Shown: positions 1 through 7,714, counted from the stretch's first letter. The stretch is 36,355 bases of DNA from an uncultured Gammaproteobacteria bacterium (GCA_938084745.1 CALKEZ010000041.1:1-36355), one strand, 5' to 3'. Made by a program: numbers and translations. Notes: generated by a model from the letters alone, not told the origin.

Positions 1-154
1 GTGCATTAAGAAATATAACGCACCAATATGTCGCGTATTCACAGTCAAAATTCATATTAAATACCTTAATAAATGCAGTAACTGCATGTAATTTATAGAT
101 AAAAAAGGTTTGGCATAGATGCTGCTATTTGTACTGCATAATAGGGGCGTATGC

Positions 155-898
155 ATGACTAATGATTTTAAAAATTTAGAGAAAGAGAAACGTGCGGATG
201 AGTTGGTCATCGCCAAGCAAGAGGTAGTTAAACTTGCGGCTGAGTTAGTCATCGCTAAGAAAGAGAAAGAGAAACGAGCGGCTGAGTTAGTCATCGCCAA
301 GAAAGAGAAAGGTAAACGTGCGGCTGAGCTGGTCATCGCCAAGGAAGAACTTGCTTTTCAAGCTAATGAGAAAAAGAAAGCAGAGGTATTGTCAACGCAT
401 GACTATTTAACAGGATTACCAAATCGTGTCTTACTCAATGATCGAATCAATCAAAATATATTACAATCCAAGCGAGCGAAGACAATTACACCTTTGTTGA
501 CTTTAGACATAGACGAATTCAAGCAGATTAATGATACTTATGGGCATCAGGCTGGCGATACCGTATTAAAGACAATTGCGAAACGATTAAATAAACTGAT
601 TCGTGCAACAGACACAATTGTACGTTATGGGGGAGATGAGTTCATTATGCTCACTCCAGAAACCAAGAGTAACCACGACATCAAGATTCTCGCAAATCGT
701 ATTTTGAATAGTGTCCGAAACCCAATTGTAGTGAGTAAACAAAAAATTATAGTTAAAATGAGTATTGGCATCGCCTGGTACCCATCCGATGGACGAACAG
801 TCAAAACACTAATGAAAAATTCGGATAAAGCCTTATATGTTGCTAAAGCACAAGGCGGAAACTGCTGTGCTATTAAGGGGGTCAAGAGTTCTATCTAA
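155..898 (+). CDS. Diguanylate cyclase (GGDEF) with N-terminal coiled-coil repeats
   Basis: A probable c-di-GMP synthase (2 GTP to c-di-GMP) of 247 residues. The GGDEF domain spans about residues 78-240, with DYLTGLPNR at 83-91, the metal and substrate region LDIDEFKQINDTYGHQAGD at 117-135, and an intact GGDEF at 159-163. An RxxD inhibitory site (R150, D153) sits five residues before it, so product inhibition is expected. Residues 11-64 are a four-copy 14-residue charged repeat (core AAELVIAKKEKEKR) predicted to form a coiled coil, which could drive the dimerisation these enzymes need. There is no signal peptide, membrane segment or sensor domain, so it is probably cytosolic. The start at 155 is preferred over an in-frame ATG at 119 because AGGGG lies just upstream of it. 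Repeat-bearing linkers of this ELVIAKKEL type are known from PAS-GGDEF and PAS-kinase proteins; here no PAS domain is present, so this may be a trimmed version. Confidence 0.93.
   Translation: MTNDFKNLEKEKRADELVIAKQEVVKLAAELVIAKKEKEKRAAELVIAKKEKGKRAAELVIAKEELAFQANEKKKAEVLSTHDYLTGLPNRVLLNDRINQNILQSKRAKTITPLLTLDIDEFKQINDTYGHQAGDTVLKTIAKRLNKLIRATDTIVRYGGDEFIMLTPETKSNHDIKILANRILNSVRNPIVVSKQKIIVKMSIGIAWYPSDGRTVKTLMKNSDKALYVAKAQGGNCCAIKGVKSSI
185..343 (+). repeat. 42-nt in-frame tandem repeat
   Basis: About four copies of a 42-base unit encode the 14-residue AAELVIAKKEKEKR-like coiled-coil repeat of the diguanylate cyclase. The two middle copies are nearly identical and the outer ones are diverged. 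The antisense strand is also open here, a by-product of the repeat. Confidence 0.85.
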
Positions 899-925
899 TC
901 AAAAGTTTTTTTGGTTATACTTCCG

Positions 926-973
926 CTTCTGGCCGAAATATGATTAATAAAAATAACACTTCAAAGCGGACAT
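926..973. repeat. Interrupted palindrome, CCGCTT...AAGCGG
   Basis: The left part CCGCTTCTGGCCGAA and the right part AAGCGGACATT look like the two halves of a short extragenic palindrome (CCGCTT pairs with AAGCGG), separated by about 30 AT-rich bases. Similar compact CCGCTT-TGGCCGAAAGCGG palindromes are common between gammaproteobacterial genes, so this may be an interrupted copy. That reading is an inference. It lies downstream of the diguanylate cyclase and has no T-run, so it is not an intrinsic terminator. Confidence 0.35.
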
Positions 974-1004
974 TATAAAATCACGTGCTTTATAGGGGTG
1001 AAAT

Positions 1005-1160
1005 TTGGCATTAACATTAGGCAGCCTCAGCGTATGGGATATAGGATTTCGTTGGGCTAATCAAGATCCCGATCATTATGAGTGCTGTATTCGTATTGAA
1101 AATAATATCTGCTTTTTGATTGTGGTCACTAAATTAAATAATATTAAAAGGCGTCTTTAG
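1005..1160 (+). pseudogene. Short ORF, probable truncated gene remnant
   Basis: An open frame of 51 codons starts at TTG 1005 with an AGGGGTG ribosome-binding-like sequence just upstream. The first 22 residues (TLGSLSVWDIGFRWANQDPD) look like the conserved N-terminus of a longer hypothetical family seen in gammaproteobacteria; I recognise the style, not a named family. The rest loses that character and stops at 1160, overlapping by three bases the end of the converging polymerase gene. The remainder of the putative ancestor is not present, so this is best read as a 5' gene fragment. It could instead be a genuine small protein. Confidence 0.35.
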
Positions 1161-2425
1161 TTATTTCCCGTTTCTTTATTCTTTAGATTTGCATCTTGTA
1201 TTGTTTGTCTATGCCCATAAGGTTTCCATGCCGGGGCAATCACATTTGGCATGTCTGATCGGTTTAACAGCTTGGCGGGCGCCAATGTAAACTCACCGTA
1301 ACGTTCATTAATACGATCTAATGTCTTGTTTAATTGATAGTGTTTGATGTCATCATCTTCAAATAAATCCACCTGTCCTTTTTCTTCGCGTGGGTCTAAA
1401 GCCGTTAACTGTACCTGGTGAATACCTTCGCCATGCCAGTATCGGTACATAACGATCTTACAAAGATCAATAATCGGTTTGCTGTCATTGGTTGGAAATT
1501 CTGTTTTGAATTTATTACCTAGCCAACCGTGTCTGGTTTTTAAACCAATATAAAAGCGTTGTGCGCTTAAAGCGTTTTTCCTTAATCGTTGTGCGACTTT
1601 TTCCGCCATGTGAACCAGGTACATATAAATCGTATCTTTTGCGGTTGTGTTCGGGGGCATGACTTTGCCATGGCCGATCGACTTTGGTGGCTTAATATTG
1701 TTTTGTACCTTGTCCGGATCTTTGCCCTGGCACATATACCAGATCCGTTTTCCGGGGTTACCAAAACGTTGACCTAATACGCTAATCGGTAATCGAGCAA
1801 CATCACCACAGGTGAACGCGCCACGTTTTGCCAGGAAAGCGCCAATCCCTTTGTTGACGCCACAGAGTTCAGTTACGGCGACGCCCCTTAATCTTGCTGC
1901 GGCTTCCCATGGCGGGATGATGGTGAGGCCGTCCGGTTTCATCAGTTTCGCCGCCCACTTGGCAGTCGATTTATCGCCACTAATGCCGACCGAGCATTTT
2001 ACTTGCGACACGCTGAATATTTTTCGTTTGATCATCATGCCTATGATCTCTGGCGTGGTATCCCATACCTTTTTACAGCGGGTTAGATCGATAAAGGCCT
2101 CATCAACCGAGAAGATTTCTATATCGGGTGAGATGTCTTGTAGCGAATCCATAATACGCGTTGAGACTTCAGCATAGAGCACGGGGTTGGCGGGTATCTG
2201 TATGAAGTCGGGACACAAACGTTTTGCCTCTTTGACCCGCATCCCCGTGCAAATGCCAAAGGAGCGCGCTTCATAGGAAGAGGTGATGATGCAAGTACCG
2301 GTCTGTCCGTTGGTAATGCCGATTGGTTTGCCCGTTAAATCAGGATTATGGACTTGTTCAACAGAAGCAAAGAAGGCATTCATATCGGCCAGTGCGATCA
2401 CCCGTGGCCAGGTTTTTATTGTCAT
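1157..2425 (-). CDS. Y-family translesion DNA polymerase (DinB/UmuC-like)
   Basis: A 422-residue Y-family polymerase expected to copy past DNA damage. The palm carries the catalytic Asp in ALADMNAFFASVEQ (D14) and the acidic pair in SVDEA (D108, E109); F18/F19 is the steric-gate region, and YEARSFGI at 51-58 is the usual finger motif. A thumb with helix-hairpin-helix character and a little-finger domain follow. QVDLF at 351-355 matches the beta-clamp binding motif QxxLF. The start at ATG 2425 has GGGGA six bases upstream. The frame stays open to an ATG at 2584, but those extra 53 codons coincide with a series of hairpins and have no domain character, so I treat them as leader. It is a single gene with no adjacent umuD or imuA. 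It could be called DinB or UmuC; the family is certain, the subfamily is not. Confidence 0.93.
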   Translation of the reverse strand: MTIKTWPRVIALADMNAFFASVEQVHNPDLTGKPIGITNGQTGTCIITSSYEARSFGICTGMRVKEAKRLCPDFIQIPANPVLYAEVSTRIMDSLQDISPDIEIFSVDEAFIDLTRCKKVWDTTPEIIGMMIKRKIFSVSQVKCSVGISGDKSTAKWAAKLMKPDGLTIIPPWEAAARLRGVAVTELCGVNKGIGAFLAKRGAFTCGDVARLPISVLGQRFGNPGKRIWYMCQGKDPDKVQNNIKPPKSIGHGKVMPPNTTAKDTIYMYLVHMAEKVAQRLRKNALSAQRFYIGLKTRHGWLGNKFKTEFPTNDSKPIIDLCKIVMYRYWHGEGIHQVQLTALDPREEKGQVDLFEDDDIKHYQLNKTLDRINERYGEFTLAPAKLLNRSDMPNVIAPAWKPYGHRQTIQDANLKNKETGNN

Positions 2426-2451
2426 GGTTATTCCCCGAACAGAAATAGGTT

Positions 2452-2570
2452 GTTGAGCAAGCCTCATCCGTGAGACTTGTTCAACGAAGCATAGAAAATG
2501 TGGTTTTCTGAGCTTAATCTGCCTTAAGCAGGTGCTGGTACGTCCTGTACCAGAAGCGACTGGGGAGTCG
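2452..2570 (-). promoter_or_regulatory. Five-hairpin leader of the polymerase gene
   Basis: Five consecutive inverted repeats occupy 119 bases between the promoter and the start codon: 2452-2485 (ten-base arms with one mismatch, plus inner CTCA/TGAG around a 4-base loop), 2493-2509 (AGAAAA/TTTTCT), 2519-2531 (CTGC/GCAG), 2535-2553 (CTGGTAC/GTACCAG) and 2557-2570 (CGACT/AGTCG). None ends in a T-run. On the minus-strand RNA the loop side of the first hairpin exposes UCCCC, exactly complementary to the ribosome-binding GGGGA at 2436-2432. A structured regulatory leader is therefore possible. A repetitive palindromic element inserted in the leader is the alternative. Confidence 0.6.
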
Positions 2571-2607
2571 TGTCTTGAAAACAAAGCCTTATTTTCAGGG
2601 ACGGTTC

Positions 2608-2637
2608 ATTATAAGAGAACATTTAGAGAACATTCAA
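2608..2637 (-). promoter_or_regulatory. Promoter with GTTC-N7-GTTC box for the polymerase
   Basis: On the minus strand TTGAAT (2637-2632) and TATAAT (2613-2608) are separated by 18 bases. Within and next to the spacer lies a direct repeat of ATGTTCTCT (2633-2625 and 2622-2614), which contains GTTC-N7-GTTC at 2631-2617. That is the LexA operator form known from Alphaproteobacteria, not the CTGT-N8-ACAG form of Enterobacteria. Its position between the -35 and -10 elements would suit repression. Transcription would begin near 2601, giving a leader of about 175 bases. Confidence 0.65.
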
Positions 2638-2706
2638 GCGGAAATAATAGATGCCCCGTCGCTTGGATAGAGTATGACAGTTAAGTGACTGAATTTAATT
2701 GGAAAA

Positions 2707-3900
2707 TTAAAAATTATAGCTTAAGAATAATTCGCTGTAGTCATCTCGATTGATGCTGAATGCGAGGTCACGACGTTTTTGGCCGAAGAAAAAGCGTCCT
2801 TGTAATTCCAATAGCCAACTATCACCAATACGTCTGCTGGCTTCGAGATTAAAGAACTGTCCACCGGAATCACGATCCCAGACCAGACCGACTAAAGCCG
2901 TGCTGGATTGCACATCATTGAATGCCAGACGTGCGCCAATGCCGATATCGTCCTCGAAAATACTCAAAGCTGATTTGCCTCGATCGTCATAGTGATATTC
3001 ACCAAGCACGCCCAGATCGATGGCAGTATCCAGAATGCCGATAAACGTATATTCAAAACCCGCCGCGAGTGCGTTATAGGTCGTGGCCTGGCCGCTACGA
3101 TGTAGACCTTCAAACTTCCACAACATATTGCCCTTGGTGGCCTGAATGTCTAAAGAAGTTTGGTTGATAATATCGTAAAAAGGAATCAGAAACGGACTGC
3201 CATTGGTCTCTGCGCCGAGCAGTAAACGTGGCTCACGGCTGGTGCCGTAGAAATGTGCAAGACCAATATCCCAGTCACCAAAATAATGTGTATAGCGCGC
3301 AGCGAGATCGATATGTTTTTCTTTGGCAGCAGACTCAAACCGAGAACGATCCTGGCGGGTCTCTGGTAGGGTTCTTAATCGTCCGCTGGTGCCGGGAAAA
3401 TATCGTTCACGAAAGTAGGGCATCACAAATAGATCGACTGTGCCCCAGTCATTAATCAATGCCAGATTAACCATGGGTTGTCCTAGCTTATCTTCGGTGT
3501 CCAGATTCTCAACCAGGTCAGTTTGATTAATGATATCGACCAGGTGTTGAAATTCGGTGACACCCCAGAATACCTTACGTATCCCAAGACGTAGCTCCCA
3601 ATTCTCCGCTGCCTTGAGATAGGTTAATTCACGAATATCGAGATGTGTGCGTTCATTATCATGCTCGTCCAGACGGACATAGGGTACAAAGGCAATACTC
3701 TGATCGCCATTATCCCATCGATGATAATACTCAGGTTCGAATGTAAACGAGAAGTTGGTGGCATGATCCTGCCGAGTGTCCAGAGCTGTTTGCGTAAAAC
3801 CTCTGAACTCGAGTCCGGCGTAGCCACTCCAGTCACCAGCAGCAGCTATTGTTGGCAAGAGCAATAAAAAAAAGAGCCTTGATGAATTAATCAGTTTCAT
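2707..3900 (-). CDS. Outer-membrane beta-barrel protein of the RND/LolA-like module
   Basis: A 397-residue protein that begins with a clear signal peptide (MKLINSSRLFFLLLLPTIAAA) and ends in Phe (LFLSYNF), as expected for Bam-assembled barrels. The body alternates polar and hydrophobic residues, with many aromatic girdle positions. A conserved-looking stretch, LRLGIRKVFWGVTEFQHLVD, lies near residues 104-123. It is last in the minus-strand operon after the LolA-like gene, with a 46-base gap when this start is used. An upstream in-frame start at 3978 would overlap the previous gene and put 26 residues before the signal peptide, so I reject it. I infer that it forms the outer-membrane end of a transport or envelope route with the MMPL permease. 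I do not recognise a named family and the substrate is unknown. Confidence 0.8.
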   Translation of the reverse strand: MKLINSSRLFFLLLLPTIAAAGDWSGYAGLEFRGFTQTALDTRQDHATNFSFTFEPEYYHRWDNGDQSIAFVPYVRLDEHDNERTHLDIRELTYLKAAENWELRLGIRKVFWGVTEFQHLVDIINQTDLVENLDTEDKLGQPMVNLALINDWGTVDLFVMPYFRERYFPGTSGRLRTLPETRQDRSRFESAAKEKHIDLAARYTHYFGDWDIGLAHFYGTSREPRLLLGAETNGSPFLIPFYDIINQTSLDIQATKGNMLWKFEGLHRSGQATTYNALAAGFEYTFIGILDTAIDLGVLGEYHYDDRGKSALSIFEDDIGIGARLAFNDVQSSTALVGLVWDRDSGGQFFNLEASRRIGDSWLLELQGRFFFGQKRRDLAFSINRDDYSELFLSYNF

Positions 3901-3946
3901 AAATGCTCGTAAAATAGCCAGCCTAAGGACGTAACGACTAATGCTT

Positions 3947-4741
3947 TTAACGTGCCCGTTTAAGTGTGTTGTTATCAAAATCTCTGTCAGTTAATCCGAT
4001 CTTGAATTGATAGTTGGTCCAGCTCAGCGTCGTGCTTTTGCCACTTTGATGATTAGTCATTTGCATACTGTCAGGGCGCCAGTACTGATCAAGATATTGT
4101 TTGTAATCGATAAACAATAATGTTTTTAGTAAAGTATCTTTTCGATCATAAAAGTCGAGTTTAAGCGGCTGATACATTATTTTATCCAGCCAGACAATTT
4201 GTCGGGTATAACCTGAATACTCATATTGCGGATAGCGTTCAATGACAAAACAATCTCGACCATCCAGTGTTTCATCACGCAACCATTTGTATTTGTATTT
4301 TTCGACTTCTTGCGAAGAAAGATCTTCATAGGCGTATTCACTACCGACAAATGGCCCTGACTTATTCGAAGAGGAAATGCGTTTTACCCGTTTTAAGGCG
4401 GGTAAATATAGCCATTGATCATCGGGTGTTAATGAATGTGTGTGACTTAAAAATGCCGTACCTTTGACATCTTTTGGATCGTCAAAAACAATCAGACTTT
4501 TATCGCCGTCGTCTTGTACTTCAAGTGTGGTTATGCACATCATGCGCGTGCTGGTATCACCCTGTTTATTACTCAGAACCATACTCATATTAGCAGTTTG
4601 ATCAGTCCAGCCTGTATCGCGATTGTCTGCTTCAGTTGCAATAGATAAACCTTTTTCCTCTGGTGTTTCCGCATAGGCAGTATTAAGCAGTGGTGTTAAC
4701 AGTGTCGCTATCAGTATGACCCGTGTCGATACTCTTCTCAT
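3947..4741 (-). CDS. LolA-like outer membrane lipoprotein-sorting protein
   Basis: A 264-residue exported protein with a signal peptide ending at AYA-ET (about residue 24). The mature part resembles the LolA-like fold family (PF17131, outer membrane lipoprotein-sorting protein): KSLIVFDDPKDVKGTAFLSH, DQWLYLPALKRVKRIS and the following YEDLSSQEVEKY segment are typical. The family is regularly found beside MMPL/RND permeases and is thought to carry a hydrophobic ligand through the periplasm. Its start lies inside the permease gene: the two coding regions overlap by 59 bases in different frames, which suggests translational coupling. The signal peptide is too good for a later start. The ligand cannot be told from the sequence. 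Confidence 0.88.
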   Translation of the reverse strand: MRRVSTRVILIATLLTPLLNTAYAETPEEKGLSIATEADNRDTGWTDQTANMSMVLSNKQGDTSTRMMCITTLEVQDDGDKSLIVFDDPKDVKGTAFLSHTHSLTPDDQWLYLPALKRVKRISSSNKSGPFVGSEYAYEDLSSQEVEKYKYKWLRDETLDGRDCFVIERYPQYEYSGYTRQIVWLDKIMYQPLKLDFYDRKDTLLKTLLFIDYKQYLDQYWRPDSMQMTNHQSGKSTTLSWTNYQFKIGLTDRDFDNNTLKRAR

Positions 4742-7034
4742 CAGTGTTACCCTCGATTTTCATTAGTATGGCTGGCAGGAATAAAAAATCAGCAAACAAT
4801 GCAAACGCAATGATAACGGCTGTTAATAATCCCATGCCTGAATTCAGTTCAAAGCTGGATGTTGAAAGGACCAGAAAGCCGGCAATGAGCACAATTGATG
4901 TGATCAATAATGCACGGCCGACTGTTTTGAATGCATAACGCACAGCGTCTTCAGAATTAAGTTCCTTCTCACGTCTGGCACGCAGATATTTGCTCAGAAA
5001 ATGCACAGTATCATCCACGACGATACCTAGACTCATACTGGTAACAATGGACAGCGATAAGCCAATTTCGCCGACGGTTAAGCCCCAGAGACCGAAGCCC
5101 ATCGCGGCAGGTACAAGATTAGGTATCAGACTGATGAAACCGATCTTGAATGAACGTAGTGCGAAGATTAAAACCATCGAGATCATAATCAATGCAACCG
5201 TTGTCCCGATTAACATGCTGATGATATTACGCTTGCCTATATTGGCAAACATAATAGAGGTGCCGCTTCCATCAGCTTGGGCAATGTGTGTTGTGTTTTC
5301 ACTTAACCATTGTTGTGCGCGGTCTTCCAATTCAATTAGATTATTGGATGAGATTGTTTTCAACGTTGCTGTCATGCGTGTCGCCGATTTATCGACGTTG
5401 ATCTGATTGTTTAAATCAAGCCCGTAAGGCAATGACATCTCATAGAGCAATAAGTACTGTGCTGCGAGGTTGCGTTCATCCGGGATGGTATAAAATGACT
5501 CATCATCCCCATGCATGTTTTTATTCAAACGTTTTGCGATATCGGTATAAATGTTTATATGCAGTGTTTCCGGTTGTTCACGATACCAGTTGGCAAAGCG
5601 ATCGATTTCTTTTAAAAACTCAGGATTATTGATGCCGCCCGTCTCTTTTGCTTCGAGCGAATACTCGATATTGTAAAGTCCAGTCAGGTTATTTGTTATG
5701 AAGTCTGAATCGGTTCTGAAGGTGACTGATTCATCGAAGTAATGCACAAAAATATCATTCAGTTCGTTACGCGGTAATGCAGCAACTAACAATATTATGA
5801 CAGCGGTCATTCCCCAAAATATCGCGGTTCGTTTTTTAATCACAAACTCGGCAAATTTTTCCATGAAACGATTATCGTCTTCCTTGACCTCTTTTATTCT
5901 GACCGGCAACAGTGAAATTAACGCGGGTAATAATGACACGGACAAGACAAATGAAACGACTACGCCCAAAGATACAAAATTACCAAGGTGTCCAAATGGA
6001 GGTACATCAGAAAAATTCATGGTCATAAAACCCAGTGCAGTCGTAAAACTGGCCAGAAACACAGGCTGGAGATTCAGACGTAGGCTTTCCATTAACGCAT
6101 CATTCTTTAACATGCCGTTGCGCATACCGTGAATGAAGGTGACCAGAATATGTACGCAATTCGCAATTGCAACAGTCAGGATGATTGTCGGCGCACTGGC
6201 AGAAGGCGGTGATAATGGCATGCCAAAATAAGCGCCTATACCCATCGCTGAAACGATTGAAAACAGGATAACCAGGAGTGTGACAAAAGTACCGGTAAAC
6301 CCGCCGACCAACAATGCGAGTAACAACAACATAACGCCAAAACTGAGCGGGATTAATGAAGACATGTCATCCTTTGAAGACTCGGAAAATGAATTATTCA
6401 ACATAATTATTCCTGTTAAATAAACATTAACATCCGGGTGGGATAGACGAATCTCATCGGCAAGGTTTCTGACGAAGCTGACGACTTCCGGCGTTTCAAC
6501 CATTTCGTTAATATTAGGTAGTTGTACCGTAACGTTTATGCCGGTGACATGGCCACTGGCAGATATTAGTCGACCGGCTAATAAGGGTTCAGTTAAGGCA
6601 GCGGTTTTTATTTTATTCAGTTCTTGATCGGACAATTCATGCGCATTTCTCACCAGATTACGCACTATTAAATCGTCTGCTTCAGCTTCGGTATATTGAA
6701 AATTAGTAATTGAATCTACCCGGTTTGAATAAGGTATTTGCCAGGCTTTTTCCGTGGTGTCTTCAATGAGGCTTAATATATCTCTAGTGAAGACATTACC
6801 GTCCTTAGGTTCTATTACTATTAATACCTGGTCACTGCGGATGTAGGTATTTTCAAGGGCCTCAAAGGCTAATAACTGGGGATTGTCCGGACTAAAGAAT
6901 ACGCGGTAACTGGTCGTGAAATTGATTAGGCGTCCACCACTGGCTGCAAGGGCAACAAAAACCAGGCAGAAGAAAATGATAAACCAGCGATTTTTTAACA
7001 CCCATTTCGGATAAGACGTTTCAATCCAGTTCAT
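4683..7034 (-). CDS. MMPL/RND-superfamily inner-membrane transporter
   Basis: About 783 residues with the two-fold repeated RND layout. There is one membrane helix near the N-terminus (about 14-34), a periplasmic loop of about 180 residues, five membrane helices in a sterol-sensing-like block (about 225-375), a helix near 405, a second large loop, and a last block of five helices (about 615-755). It lacks the length and motifs of drug or metal RND pumps and fits the MMPL/HpnN-like group, which moves lipids or other hydrophobic molecules. It is the first gene of a permease, LolA-like, barrel series. The start is uncertain: ATG 7034 is used here, while GTG 7040 has AAGGA at a better spacing (five bases). 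A palindromic site shared with the tetR promoter lies just upstream. The hydrophilic acidic tail after the last helix overlaps the next gene. Confidence 0.9.
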   Translation of the reverse strand: MNWIETSYPKWVLKNRWFIIFFCLVFVALAASGGRLINFTTSYRVFFSPDNPQLLAFEALENTYIRSDQVLIVIEPKDGNVFTRDILSLIEDTTEKAWQIPYSNRVDSITNFQYTEAEADDLIVRNLVRNAHELSDQELNKIKTAALTEPLLAGRLISASGHVTGINVTVQLPNINEMVETPEVVSFVRNLADEIRLSHPDVNVYLTGIIMLNNSFSESSKDDMSSLIPLSFGVMLLLLALLVGGFTGTFVTLLVILFSIVSAMGIGAYFGMPLSPPSASAPTIILTVAIANCVHILVTFIHGMRNGMLKNDALMESLRLNLQPVFLASFTTALGFMTMNFSDVPPFGHLGNFVSLGVVVSFVLSVSLLPALISLLPVRIKEVKEDDNRFMEKFAEFVIKKRTAIFWGMTAVIILLVAALPRNELNDIFVHYFDESVTFRTDSDFITNNLTGLYNIEYSLEAKETGGINNPEFLKEIDRFANWYREQPETLHINIYTDIAKRLNKNMHGDDESFYTIPDERNLAAQYLLLYEMSLPYGLDLNNQINVDKSATRMTATLKTISSNNLIELEDRAQQWLSENTTHIAQADGSGTSIMFANIGKRNIISMLIGTTVALIMISMVLIFALRSFKIGFISLIPNLVPAAMGFGLWGLTVGEIGLSLSIVTSMSLGIVVDDTVHFLSKYLRARREKELNSEDAVRYAFKTVGRALLITSIVLIAGFLVLSTSSFELNSGMGLLTAVIIAFALFADFLFLPAILMKIEGNTDEKSIDTGHTDSDTVNTTA

Positions 7035-7053
7035 TTTCACTCAATTCCTTATA

Positions 7054-7071
7054 TGAATAGTGAATAATTCA
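7054..7071. promoter_or_regulatory. Putative TetR operator before the transporter operon
   Basis: TGAATAGTGAATAATTCA contains the same TGAATAGTGAATA core as the large palindrome in front of tetR and can be written TGAAT-N8-ATTCA. It lies in the 63-base gap between the end of tetR and the transporter start. Shared, otherwise unrepeated sites at both promoters point to control by the neighbouring TetR protein. Confidence 0.65.
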
Positions 7072-7097
7072 AAAAATATTCAGTTTTATGTGATTTT

Positions 7098-7706
7098 TTA
7101 AATTCTTTTACCTATACCTGAAACCAGGAGACGGATTACGGCGTGGGCTTTTTGTTCATACTCTTCTTGCGTATATAGGTGCATGAACATCGGCACATTA
7201 AAGACGACCAGCATGGCATGAATAGTTGCCGCTGTTTCAACCACATTATCCACATCAAATTCACCCGTTTGATTTCCGAATGAAAGAATTTCCATGATCA
7301 AGGATTCTTCGTTCTTGATTTTATCGTAAACCAGATCGGGTCGATTTTTGGTTATCTCGGCGCAAATCTCATCTATTTTTCTGTTTTCTTTAGCTTTATT
7401 CTGGCTCACTTGCAGCGTTGTCAGCACATAATGCTCTAATTTTTCAATCGCGCTTGCGTGATTATCGCGGATAACTGATTTAAGGGTTTGGGTGCGTTCA
7501 CACATCCAGTTTTTAGCGCATTCAGCAGCGATCATTTCTTTATTTTTAAAGTAACGGTATATATTTGCTGCGGACATACCGGCATCTTCGGCAATCTCTG
7601 CCATTGTCGTTTTGTTATAGCCATATTCGCTAAAGCGATTTACGGCAGCATCCAGGATAATTTTAGCGGGATTAATTTTGTCTTCGGGCAGGGCTGCATT
7701 CTTCAT
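7098..7706 (-). CDS. TetR-family transcriptional regulator
   Basis: A 202-residue regulator. Residues about 17-63 form the TetR DNA-binding domain: ILDAAVNRFSEYGYNKTTMAEIAEDAG followed by the recognition helix MSAANIYRYFKNKEMI. The remaining helical part is the ligand-binding and dimerisation domain, which is not diagnostic of a ligand. It lies immediately upstream of, and on the same strand as, the MMPL transporter operon, so it most likely represses those genes and itself. No ribosome-binding site precedes the ATG. The promoter proposed next to it would start transcription within a few bases of the ATG, so the mRNA may be leaderless. Confidence 0.93.
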   Translation of the reverse strand: MKNAALPEDKINPAKIILDAAVNRFSEYGYNKTTMAEIAEDAGMSAANIYRYFKNKEMIAAECAKNWMCERTQTLKSVIRDNHASAIEKLEHYVLTTLQVSQNKAKENRKIDEICAEITKNRPDLVYDKIKNEESLIMEILSFGNQTGEFDVDNVVETAATIHAMLVVFNVPMFMHLYTQEEYEQKAHAVIRLLVSGIGKRI

Positions 7707-7714
7707 GGCTGTAA

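Noticed and set aside
1..23. Inverted repeat GTGCATTA/TAACGCAC at the left edge
   Set aside because: The eight-base arms have one mismatch, there is no T-run, and the context is cut by the edge; nothing further can be said.
52..342. Minus-strand ORF opposite the diguanylate cyclase
   Set aside because: It is the antisense shadow of the 42-base repeat; its own repeat (SFLAMTNSAA) has no ribosome-binding site or domain.
899..925. AT-rich hairpin after the diguanylate cyclase as a terminator
   Set aside because: The stem TAATCAAAA/TTTTGGTTA is nearly all A/T and is not followed by a T tract.
2452..2485. Integron attC-like site (GTTGAGC and GTTCAAC)
   Set aside because: The two seven-base sites fit the consensus letters but stand in the wrong order (GTT...AAC in place of AAC...GTT), and no integrase or cassette is present.
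2426..2584. 53-codon N-terminal extension of the Y-family polymerase
   Set aside because: It is in frame but coincides with the hairpin array, lacks domain character, and the start at 2425 has a good ribosome-binding site and matches the family N-terminus.
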